Source: Volutella citrinella (taxonomy: Eukaryota; Ascomycota; Sordariomycetes; Hypocreales; Nectriaceae). Taken from it: a stretch of DNA of 64,000 bases. The translations under genes were made by a program, and so were the position numbers. The stretch is from the NCBI GenBank assembly GCA_034401135.1, contig JAWZSP010000005.1, forward strand, positions 2,418,001-2,482,000, given 5' to 3'. This document shows positions 56,344 to 64,000 of this stretch, in pieces. The notes beneath the pieces are model-generated. The model was not told the origin of the DNA, did no database searches, and saw only the letters and a program-made list of their open reading frames with translations. Within the stretch, counting starts at the first letter, position 1, and the number at the start of each line of letters is the position of its first letter.

Positions 56344-56470
56344 GAAGGTGGCTATGATGGTTTGGTTGCGTCACAAGAGCATACCCAGCTCCGCGCATAC
56401 CTCGCGTCTATGCTCACGTCTATGTTCGTGTTTCCATTGGTAGCCACATGTTGGCCTTGTCGTGGCCCTT
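56344..56470. other. Short convergent spacer
   Basis: Only 127 bp separate the stop codons of the ABCF and lipid-kinase genes, so their 3' UTRs probably overlap. Confidence 0.6.
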
Positions 56471-57913
56471 TCAACCCTGCAGTACCACGGGTCTGGCCAG
56501 GATTCGGAACAGACCATGTTGGAACATCTTCACGCTCATCTGTCCGCCTGGGGGCACGTCCACGATGGTGCCGTCAATGCAAACCTTACGCCATCGCTCA
56601 GCATGCTCGTGCACCGTGATCTTGACCTCATCCACGTCCTCGTAACCAACCTTCTCGCCGTCGGGCCATTGGAGATCCACGTGCTTCCCCCCATCATACG
56701 CCTTCATCATCACAGCCATTGTGCGCTCCGCGCCGATCGGTCCAAAATGCACCAGCCTCAACCGCCCGTCCAAGGGCATATTGGCCGGGGAGATGGCAAA
56801 CGTTCGCTCCATGTTGGACACGAGAGCCGTGAGGACATATGCGTGCTCCTCCCGGGGGATGCGCTCAAAGTCTGAGGAACCACGTCGACGGATGTCCACC
56901 TCTGCGCGGTAAGGGTGAGACTCGCGCAGCAGCTCTTCGGCAACCATGCGGAAGCGCTTGTTGCCGTAGACGCGGTGCTCGGGAGTGTCGCTCTCGTAGA
57001 CGATGCTAGCGTGGAACCCGTAGCTGGCGACGATAGCGCCATTGAGGGATGAGACGGACGTCTGCTGCTTCACGACATCGCTCTGCCCAGGCTCCGTGCT
57101 AGGCTCGCCCGACCTCTCCATGAATGTGACAATCCTAGATCCGGCAGAGAAGCTGGCCCGGAAGACAGGCAGGTTCGCCGGCGTGCCACGGAACAAGGTG
57201 CGCAACGCAAGAGTCATGGGCGAAGGGCCTGGGTCAGAGTACAATGGCTTGTGTGTAGAGTGGAACAGAGCGTTTCCAGTGCCAAGAGGAAGGAGAGCGA
57301 TCAAAGGTGCATTTCCTGGTAGAGGACCCTGATCTGAGCCATTGAGGAGGTCGACAACACCACCGTCGCCGCTGAGGAGCACAATCGTTCGTGTCTTCGA
57401 GGACTGGCCGTTGGTGGTCCATAGGTCTTGAGCAAAGCCTCGGACGCTATCGGCGTTTTGCGTAGTGCAGACTCGAAAGAGCTCACTGCCAGCTCCAGCG
57501 GCGCGTCCCGTGCGGGCTGAGACCAAGCGCCAGACAGGGCTTAAGACTTTATCCCAAACCTTTGATGCCAGCCCCAACCCCGACTTGGTTGAGATGACGA
57601 CGTCTACTTCGTTGTCATCCGTGTGTCGGAGATACGACGGTAGTTCTTTTATGATGAAAGGTTGGAGGGGTCCAGGTAGCGGTGCATCGGTCTCCAATGC
57701 GAAGATTTGGAATGGCTGGTCCTTGTTTTCGGCATCCTCCTTCAACACAATGATGGTAAAGCGGTTTGAGGATTCAATGACGAGTATAACCTCGTCAACT
57801 CTGGCTTGATCGGACTGCCCCGAATGCGACCATGTCACGCTATCGCCAGTTACGGAGATGTCAGTCACAGCTGTCGCTTCAGGTATGTTCGGCGGCGGAA
57901 GCGCGGAGCTCAT
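56471..57913 (-). CDS. Lipid kinase, sphingosine/diacylglycerol kinase family
   Basis: A single exon of 1443 nt, 480 residues. The catalytic DAGK-type domain covers about residues 95-330. A nucleotide-binding element, STKSGLGLASKVW, is at 108-120, the loop SGDGGVVDLLNG at 181-192 and LPLGTGNAL at 208-216. The C-terminal lobe includes GAIVASYGFHASIVYESDT and VCIDGTIVDVPPGGQMSVKM, like the substrate-side lobe of sphingosine kinases. The expected product is a phosphorylated long-chain base or ceramide. The usual GGDGT motif is SGDGG here, so activity or substrate may differ. No membrane segment or signal peptide is seen. The start at 57913 is the first ATG in the frame; the upstream open part begins at a TTG and is not used. 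Confidence 0.85.
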   Translation of the reverse strand: MSSALPPPNIPEATAVTDISVTGDSVTWSHSGQSDQARVDEVILVIESSNRFTIIVLKEDAENKDQPFQIFALETDAPLPGPLQPFIIKELPSYLRHTDDNEVDVVISTKSGLGLASKVWDKVLSPVWRLVSARTGRAAGAGSELFRVCTTQNADSVRGFAQDLWTTNGQSSKTRTIVLLSGDGGVVDLLNGSDQGPLPGNAPLIALLPLGTGNALFHSTHKPLYSDPGPSPMTLALRTLFRGTPANLPVFRASFSAGSRIVTFMERSGEPSTEPGQSDVVKQQTSVSSLNGAIVASYGFHASIVYESDTPEHRVYGNKRFRMVAEELLRESHPYRAEVDIRRRGSSDFERIPREEHAYVLTALVSNMERTFAISPANMPLDGRLRLVHFGPIGAERTMAVMMKAYDGGKHVDLQWPDGEKVGYEDVDEVKITVHEHAERWRKVCIDGTIVDVPPGGQMSVKMFQHGLFRILARPVVLQG

Positions 57914-58425
57914 GTTGATGCGGGGAACAGCGGACAGAGGTTCGAGGAGTCCAAGGTGAAATGTATTGAAATGAGTGATAAAGGAGGGCGATGCGGACAA
58001 AAGCCTGGCGAGTTCTCTCGTAATCGAGGGAACATGAGCAATTACCGCTTCGTCATCCAAGCATGTCGCTGCTGCACTCTGGTGAGCTATCTGGCCAATC
58101 AATGCGTGGGTGAGGTGAGGTGAGATTCTAATGCTCGGCGCACCCGCATGCGGCGGCGGTGCTCTGCTGGCTGGCGGGGGCTACATCGCATAACCCCGAG
58201 GCCCGGGAATGGGCGCGTCAGATGCGTAAAAGCCGGGTGGCGCTGGCGGGTTTTGGCTTTGACGCCATCACTGCCCCCATTTCCATCATGGGAGTGGGGC
58301 AGCATCGCCATCGCTCATCATGACATGGATGCCAGAACCGTCAGACTCGAGGAATGGCCGCCTGCAACGCCCCTCGCCCATATATATACTCAATTACTCT
58401 CTAGTTCCTTGAATCTTTCTGGGTC
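57914..58425. other. Spacer of 0.5 kb
   Basis: Holds the lipid-kinase promoter and the TRM1 3' UTR; both genes are on the minus strand. No gene is recognised. Confidence 0.55.
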
Positions 58426-60531
58426 TCATCGGCTGCTTGCCTTGGCCATGGGGCCCCAGTTCTCGCGTGGGTTCATCTGATATCGCACGACCTTCTGCTC
58501 TCCGGTTCGGCGAGCCAGGCGGGCCAGGTCGTCATTGAAGACAAGTGTCTTTCGCAGCTCCATCTCGCTGGGAGCCGTGTCTTCCTTTCCGTTTGTAGCC
58601 TCTTCCTTTGCATCTGACGGCTGCTGTTGCTCTAGGCCCTCCATCGGCGAGTCGTCACCTGCTTCCTCCTTCGGCACCTCAGCCGCTTCATCCTTGACGC
58701 AGCCGACCAGGCCCGCCTCGCTCAAGATCTTCCACGCCGCAGACCCTGTTTTGATGTTTGCTTCCTTGATGGACGACTTCTGCCGAATCCATTCGGTCAT
58801 CACCCACCAGATAGTCTCCCAGGGGGCATCAGTCTTGATGCTGCCTGGGCGGCAATGGCTGCGCGTTGTTCGATAACCCAGGTGCATCAGCGCACCGCGA
58901 ATCAAGTCTTCGCTGGGAGTCGCACAGTTGAGCACATTGGCCAGTCGGTTGGGAATGAAGAAGAACGGATAGTGGTCGACCGTCGCAAGCTCTGCATCCA
59001 CAGGGTCGACAGCCTCCTTGACTTCTGGGCCGGGCAAGTGTTCCTCGAGAGCTGTCCGCAGCATGCCTTCTAGTCTGCGCAGCGTACCATATACAGACGC
59101 ATCTGCCTCTGGAATCTGGGCTAGCAGGCGCGTGACAAACTTTTGGGAGTGGATGCGTCCCCCGTACATGGGGCCGCTGACATGCATTTTGAAGCCGCAG
59201 TGCTCGCAGAAACGGTCCGTGGTTGGGCCCTGCGCCATTGTGTGCTTATAGTAATGAGATTCGCCCTTCTTGTTGGGCACTGGCTTGCTTCGCAAAAGCG
59301 GCTGGACTTGCCAGGCGCCACATCCTGAGTCGCAGCTGTAGACCAGCATGGTCTTGGATGCCAGAAACTTGACCGATCGCGGCGACTTGGATACCTTGAT
59401 GAAGAATTTGGTGTAGAAGTCGATAGACAGCGACAGCAGAGGCTCAATGGTCAATCCGTAACGAGCCGCCGAGGTCGCAACCGCATTCAAGACCAGGCGC
59501 AAGCCGGCCTCGTGAGAGTGTAGTCCCTTGATCGGAATTCCACCATACAGCGCATACGTCTTTTCGCAGTAGCTGTGACCAGCCCATACAGCGCTATCAG
59601 TGCAGGTAATGCAGAGCAGGCCACCGTCATCTCTCACGGCCTGTACGGCAGCGTCGAAGAAAGGCGCGGCAGTTCCGTAAGGGTCCAGGTCGATGACATC
59701 GAATTTGTTGGCCTTGCTGGAGTTTCCTGCCCGATCTCTCTGCGACAAATCGTCCGCGATCGCACGATACATGTGGGCCAGCGCGTCGCCCTGAGTGACG
59801 GTTATCTTGTCGTCGAGGCCATTGTGCTTGACATTCGTCCTGATTGCGTCCGCGGCCGAATCAGAGAGATCGTTTGCCTTGACAGAGGTAACAAACGGCA
59901 GTTCGTGGGCATATCGAAGGGCTCGTAGTCCCGACGCCGACAGGGCATCGAGGATCTTGAAAGTGGGGGGTCGGGGCTTGCGCTCCTGGGTATCTTCGGC
60001 GGCTTCAGCGCTGGCAGCGGTGGGCTCCTGTTCAGGTTCGTTGGACCCAGGCGCCTCTACGCCATCTGCAGCGGGTGCGCCGTCCTCACCGCGCTTCCTT
60101 TTCTTTCCTCCTTGTCTAGAAAGTCTCGATTCCAATTGCGCCTTCTTCCTTTCCAACAGCTGTTCGCCGTACGTCTTGATGGCCAAGACCGAAAGGTCCC
60201 GATTGTACTGCTGGATGGGGTTGTAGAAGACCTGCTGCACCTCGCCACGGTCTTCGCCAATCTTGGCGCCCTGAGGGACGAGAATGGTGGCTTTTCCCTC
60301 TGCTACAGTGCGGTACTGCTTGCCATCGACCTCGACCGTCGCATTGTCGTCCGCCATTTCTGGAGCAGAGCACAGGCTCCGGGCACGTATGTGGCGATGA
60401 GGGGAGCTGAGATGGACCTGTGAGGTGTGCGGGTTCGCAAGGTTGGCAAATAGCAAAGCGTTCGAGGGTCCGGTCGTAGGTCTCGCACCCGCGTGGGGAA
60501 TTAAATATATCCTGAAAGCTCTGCGCAACAT
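58426..60531 (-). CDS. TRM1: tRNA (guanine26-N2)-dimethyltransferase
   Basis: A single exon of 2106 nt, 701 residues. The enzyme dimethylates G26 of tRNA with S-adenosylmethionine. The AdoMet fold has DALSASGLRALRYAHELPFV (about 193-212) and the catalytic DLDPYGTAAPFFDAAVQAVR (about 279-298). A C-terminal Cys motif (CDSGCG and FCEHCGF) probably binds zinc, followed by GPMYGGRIH. The N-terminus MLRRAFRIYLIPHAGARPTT is Arg-rich and lacks acidic residues, like a mitochondrial presequence. A second in-frame ATG at 60357 (Met59, MADDNATVEVDGKQYRTVAE) starts the conserved region and would give a nuclear/cytosolic form. Yeast TRM1 is known to use two such starts. A basic KKRKRGED stretch follows. 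The tail from about 625 is acidic and variable. Confidence 0.96.
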   Translation of the reverse strand: MLRRAFRIYLIPHAGARPTTGPSNALLFANLANPHTSQVHLSSPHRHIRARSLCSAPEMADDNATVEVDGKQYRTVAEGKATILVPQGAKIGEDRGEVQQVFYNPIQQYNRDLSVLAIKTYGEQLLERKKAQLESRLSRQGGKKRKRGEDGAPAADGVEAPGSNEPEQEPTAASAEAAEDTQERKPRPPTFKILDALSASGLRALRYAHELPFVTSVKANDLSDSAADAIRTNVKHNGLDDKITVTQGDALAHMYRAIADDLSQRDRAGNSSKANKFDVIDLDPYGTAAPFFDAAVQAVRDDGGLLCITCTDSAVWAGHSYCEKTYALYGGIPIKGLHSHEAGLRLVLNAVATSAARYGLTIEPLLSLSIDFYTKFFIKVSKSPRSVKFLASKTMLVYSCDSGCGAWQVQPLLRSKPVPNKKGESHYYKHTMAQGPTTDRFCEHCGFKMHVSGPMYGGRIHSQKFVTRLLAQIPEADASVYGTLRRLEGMLRTALEEHLPGPEVKEAVDPVDAELATVDHYPFFFIPNRLANVLNCATPSEDLIRGALMHLGYRTTRSHCRPGSIKTDAPWETIWWVMTEWIRQKSSIKEANIKTGSAAWKILSEAGLVGCVKDEAAEVPKEEAGDDSPMEGLEQQQPSDAKEEATNGKEDTAPSEMELRKTLVFNDDLARLARRTGEQKVVRYQMNPRENWGPMAKASSR

Positions 60532-61423
60532 GCAAGCGTGTCCAAGACGGTTCCACCTAGCTCAAGAAAAATGTTGCTACTGTGAGGTTGAGAGCCAAAA
60601 TTTCCGAATTCTGCCACACAGCAACGAAGGCGGTGAGCAGCAGCAGGTCCCAGCAACAACCTTTATGAAACGTCTCAAGAGACTTGCACAGGGTCCATAT
60701 GCTGCCAAGATTCGCGAGATGTCTCGGGGTTGACTATGTACAAGGTGACGCTGCCAGCCCGTACGAGTGTATCTGTACGGTTTCAAAATCCGGCAGCAAG
60801 ATGCTCTGTTCGCTGCCGCTTTGTCGCTTGAAGATGGCACATGTGGTACATAGGTGCCTCATGGATGTCTATTCCTGAGATGCAACACATACAAGCTTCC
60901 AATCGCTTGAACCGCAGGGCCTGCATCAATCACAACGTCTCGTTCGAACATTCGTATGCCGCCTTATTCGTCAGTACTAATAATACTCTTCGGGACTCTA
61001 CTGCACGACGAGTCCCCTGCTCCCCCCTGCTCCGTCAAGATTTCCCTTGGTTGGCTGAAAGCCTCCTCATGTGATGAGCACCTTCGGCGAGCATTGTCCA
61101 GTTAGTTGGTCGCCGACAAGCGCCCATTCGCTCGTCCCACATGAACTGCACGCTTCATGCATAGCCCCTGCCCAGTTTGCCGAAGCCAGCGCCTCCAATT
61201 GACCGTCGTTGATGTTGATGGCACCTTCCCTGCGACCGTTGCATGGGGGGACCGGCCATCTTACTCAGATTCGCGTCTGAGCTTCTTCACAACCCCCGTC
61301 CCTCCCCACGATTAATGCTCAAAAGCATTTTGCTCTTTCGCGTGCATTCGCGACCTTCGTTCCATCGCTTCGCAGGCTTTGCCCTGGTTTGCTACGCCCT
61401 TGACCGCCTGTTAGCTCGGGAAG
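60532..61423. promoter_or_regulatory. Divergent promoter between TRM1 and the SLATT-like gene
   Basis: An 892-bp spacer holding the 5' regions of TRM1 (-) and the SLATT-like gene (+). No gene or RNA is recognised. Confidence 0.5.
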
Positions 61424-62149
61424 ATGTCGACAATATTCATGACAACGACTCTGGACCATGGGGAAGAAACTCCCACCTCCCAAACCCCAAGGGATGCAGG
61501 ACCCTCCCAAAACCCTCGACACCGCTTCCTCACGCCGTCAGAGTGGGCCATTGTCGCCAAACGCCTAGGCGGCGCGCTGGATGGAGAACAGCAAACCCCG
61601 GTGCGGATCACAAGTTGGCTGTGGCCGCCGAAAGGCCTTCCTCCGGGACTCTACCGAGATGCCGTCACCCAACGATCTCGCCTTTTCTACCGCTTCCACA
61701 TCACCAGCATTGTCCGATGGGTTCTCATGATCATGCAGCTTCTGCTAGGAGCAACACTTACAGCACTTGGGGCAATGAGCTTTAAGAACGGAACGCCCAT
61801 CACTGTGCTTGGTGCTGCGAACACAGTAATTGCCGGGCTTCTCGCCTTTCTTCAGAATAGTGGACTGCCAGATCGGTATCGCCACGACATGATGGAGTTT
61901 GAAGAGGCAGAGCATCATATTCGCCAGATACTCGAAGGCGGCATCGTTCCCGCGAACAAGACTGTGGACCAGGTGCTCGCCGATTGCTTCGACCACTACC
62001 GCAAGGCCAAGTCCACTGTCGGGGCCAACAAGCCAGTAACATACACTTCGACAAACAAACCAGTGCCCGAGCCAGTGCCCATGCCGAAACCATCCCCGTC
62101 CAATGGTGGGGGGAACGATGCTGGGACGAAAGAGGGCGCTGTTAAATGA
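61424..62149 (+). CDS. SLATT-like two-transmembrane protein (fungal type)
   Basis: A single exon of 726 nt, 241 residues. The order of features fits the fungal SLATT family (PF18142 as I recall it): a disordered Thr/Pro-rich N-terminus, the segment WLWPPKGLPPGLYRDAVTQR near residues 65-84, TM1 at about 96-118 (IVRWVLMIMQLLLGATLTAL), a short loop, TM2 at about 125-145 (ITVLGAANTVIAGLLAFLQN), then SGLPDRYR and an amphipathic helix to about 200. The tail is Pro/Lys/Gly-rich. Bacterial SLATT proteins are predicted pore-forming effectors in nucleotide-second-messenger conflict systems; the fungal role is not established. No nucleotide sensor or nucleotidyltransferase gene is adjacent. A second ATG at 61439 could also serve as start. 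Confidence 0.82.
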   Translation: MSTIFMTTTLDHGEETPTSQTPRDAGPSQNPRHRFLTPSEWAIVAKRLGGALDGEQQTPVRITSWLWPPKGLPPGLYRDAVTQRSRLFYRFHITSIVRWVLMIMQLLLGATLTALGAMSFKNGTPITVLGAANTVIAGLLAFLQNSGLPDRYRHDMMEFEEAEHHIRQILEGGIVPANKTVDQVLADCFDHYRKAKSTVGANKPVTYTSTNKPVPEPVPMPKPSPSNGGGNDAGTKEGAVK

Positions 62150-63100
62150 CGGGGGCTAGCGGCCGGCAACAGACATACCACTGCTACTTTGCGCATACTT
62201 AGTTGATGAGACGAGACGAGATAGGGATCATTTACATTAACCGCGCAATAGCGCATTTCATCTTCAGCCCTTGGCCCGCGGATCTCGGACAGAAAACATA
62301 GTTACCATCAATCAAGCTTGTTCCCATAGAGCTGGTCCTTCCCACTCGGCCGTGCTGATGTTCAACAGAGCTTGTCGTAAAGCTCCCCGCTCAGTCAGAA
62401 TGCAAGCAGCTCCTTCGAATCCTCTGGTGCTGTGTGGATGGGGGCTGAGTGGCCGGGGGGGCGGGCCGTGATACAGAGAGCAGACAGGCAATGGAACCAG
62501 GAAAATCGCTTCACCCTGGCCCAGGTGTAATTTGAGCCCTTATTAGATCATCGCCTGTTTGGCGTCTTTGGGGCCTTGGGCCTGGTTGCGAGCCCCTCCA
62601 GCCCTGCCTGATCCCACGCCCTAAGCTGGGGGGACAGCACGGGCTGCTGTTTCAAGCAAAGCGTTTGACCCACTAACCACTCCATCTCATATTAGCGGGG
62701 AGGGGCATTGTTCTCATCCTCTGGATGCGTGTGGTGTGTGTTCCCATTGAGGATGTGCCAAGGTGTGCCAGGCCCATGGATGGCCCTGCGCATCCTTCAT
62801 CGAGCTCATTTCTGTTGCGTCAGTCGCAGAGATAAAGGTATTACCCACTGTGGGAGGTACATATGCCACTCAATGTCCCGCGCCTCGGACTCGAGTGAGG
62901 TTCTCCCACACCATTTTCTTCTTCTTCGCACAACCAGTGGCAGCATGCCTCTTTAGACACGTATAAGCCGGCCTTCCGTCCCTCATTTGTCCAACTCACG
63001 ACTCTCCTTCAATCAATTGCTCTAGTCACCACTTGGTGCCTGGGTGCTTTTTCTCACGCTCCTTTCATTGGCCTCTTTTTCTTCTTCTAACCTTTACGAA
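62150..63100. other. Spacer of 0.95 kb
   Basis: Holds the SLATT-like 3' UTR and the promoter and pyrimidine-rich leader (about 62990-63090) of the next gene. No gene is recognised. Confidence 0.55.
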
Positions 63101-64000
63101 ATGGTTCTTATCAGCGGGGCGCTGCCACTCCCTTCCAAGGCGTTCCGCCTCATCGTCCTCGTGGTCCTTGGTTTGCTCTTCATTCACACACAACGCATCT
63201 CCCGCCGGGAGACTGTCGGAGGGGTTGAGCTCGAGAAGGCAGCCAACGCTGCAGTTGCCCGGGGCCCGGTAGCGGAAGAGGAGTATCTGGCGCGGCTTAA
63301 CCAGACACACGGGCTCACCAACCACGCGCAATGGGCGGCATGGAGGGTGCGCATGATGGACCAGGGCGAAGGAGCACGCTCCCTCTCCAGCATCGATGCC
63401 GAGTTCCGCACGAATAGGCCGCAGGATGTTGATTTGGAGAGCCCCGATCGCCGAAACCTCGTCGCCAAGATGGACTTGAACATTCCTGTTCCCAAAAGCC
63501 CTCGGCCAGGGCAGATGGATGCCTCGGCGTTCCTCTTCGGCATCGCGACAACTTTGGAGCGCGTCACCGCGGATGACTACTATATGATCAAGGGCTGGGC
63601 ACGCTGGATGACGGCTGGGAACAGTCATGGGAATGGTGCGAAATTGGCATTGGTGCTGGACAAAGGCGAGGTTGACCAGGTTGAGGCGCTCATCAAGAAG
63701 ATGGCGGCTTATGGCATCGACGCCCACGTCAGTGTCGCGCCGGCTTCGACATCCCGGGAACAGATTTACTTCGGCATGATGGAATCGATCAAGGCGCTTA
63801 GCGCGAGACTCGTAAAGGATGGCAAGGCCAAGAAGTGGTTCGGCATCCTCGAAGACAGCATCTTCCTTCCCAACCTCAACCACCTACAGGAGCGCCTCTT
63901 TTCCCTGAATCCAGCACATGAGCTGTACGTCGGCCTGCCCAGCGAGCGGCCTGATTGGGCTATTGGCGATGGATTCATGACGACGTACGGCGGGGGGGCC
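63101..64000 (+). CDS. Glycosyltransferase family 31-like type II membrane protein (partial)
   Basis: Open from the ATG at 63101 to the right edge, 300 codons with no stop and no intron needed; the C-terminus is missing. A short basic cytosolic tail and a hydrophobic anchor (about 15-30, AFRLIVLVVLGLLFIH) place it as a type II Golgi-type protein. The luminal part includes AFLFGIATTLERVTADDYYM and IKGWARWM. Then come KKWFGILEDSIFLP, where LEDSIFLP sits at the DxD-like position of fungal fringe-type enzymes (EDD/EDS), and TTYGGGA at the edge, matching the family YGGAG segment. Fringe-like GT31 enzymes add sugars to glycans; the sugar here is unknown. ED-S in place of a full DDD/EDD motif should be noted. 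One N-glycosylation sequon (NQTH) is seen. Confidence 0.8.
   Translation, partial: MVLISGALPLPSKAFRLIVLVVLGLLFIHTQRISRRETVGGVELEKAANAAVARGPVAEEEYLARLNQTHGLTNHAQWAAWRVRMMDQGEGARSLSSIDAEFRTNRPQDVDLESPDRRNLVAKMDLNIPVPKSPRPGQMDASAFLFGIATTLERVTADDYYMIKGWARWMTAGNSHGNGAKLALVLDKGEVDQVEALIKKMAAYGIDAHVSVAPASTSREQIYFGMMESIKALSARLVKDGKAKKWFGILEDSIFLPNLNHLQERLFSLNPAHELYVGLPSERPDWAIGDGFMTTYGGGA

Noticed and set aside
57914..58102. Upstream extension of the lipid-kinase frame
   Set aside because: It starts at a TTG and has no support; the ATG at 57913 is the first in frame.
63065..63883. 272-codon minus-strand frame
   Set aside because: Antisense to the GT31-like gene, whose type II anchor and YGGGA motif support the plus strand.

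Overview
The window is nuclear DNA from a filamentous ascomycete, most likely a Sordariomycete and plausibly Hypocreales. The reasons are short introns (42-120 nt for most) with GT-AG ends and CTAAC/CTGAC-type branch points, GC-rich codon use, and gene families typical of these fungi (Zn2Cys6 regulator, Clr5-domain protein, fungal SLATT protein, GT31-like glycosyltransferase). No viral, transposon, rRNA, tRNA or CRISPR sequence was recognised. The order assignment is inference from protein resemblance, not from an alignment.

Layout, left to right. 0-6.3 kb: the first codons of an NAD(P)HX dehydratase (-), mitochondrial F1-ATPase alpha (-), ribosomal protein L11/uL5 (-) and the Sm core protein SmB (+); L11 and SmB share a 346-bp divergent promoter. 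7-18.8 kb: a fungal regulator-like protein without a zinc cluster (+), a J-domain protein (-), a Clr5-domain protein (-), a thioredoxin-PITH protein (-), a BTB-like protein (+) and a small proline-rich protein (-). 18.8-24.9 kb: a 6.1-kb stretch without a recognisable gene. 24.9-35.5 kb: a Bem3-like PX-PH-RhoGAP (+), a Zn2Cys6 regulator (+) and a serine-rich protein (-). 35.5-41.2 kb: a second 5.7-kb stretch without a recognisable gene. 41.2-64 kb: a membrane-anchored lectin-like propeller (+), a WSS1-like metalloprotease (-), a SulP transporter (-), a Tpa1/Ofd1 prolyl hydroxylase (+), an unrecognised protein (-), an ABCF ATPase (+), a lipid kinase (-), Trm1 (-), a SLATT-like two-TM protein (+) and the start of a GT31-like glycosyltransferase (+).

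The genes do not form one pathway and no metabolic cluster is visible. A loose theme is gene expression: L11, SmB, Trm1, Tpa1 and the ABCF protein all act in ribosome, splicing, tRNA or translation roles. ATP synthase alpha and the predicted mitochondrial form of Trm1 touch mitochondrial function.

The most notable signals are a 9-nt microexon in SmB, a GC-AG intron in the thioredoxin-PITH gene, two in-frame starts in Trm1, a fungal relative of prokaryotic conflict-system SLATT proteins, an ambiguous 3' end of the WSS1-like gene, and two unusually long spacers that both lie between divergent genes. I did not find a convincing new multi-gene system. All exon coordinates were derived by hand from splice signals and family conservation; intron phases were checked so that each listed exon sum is a multiple of three.
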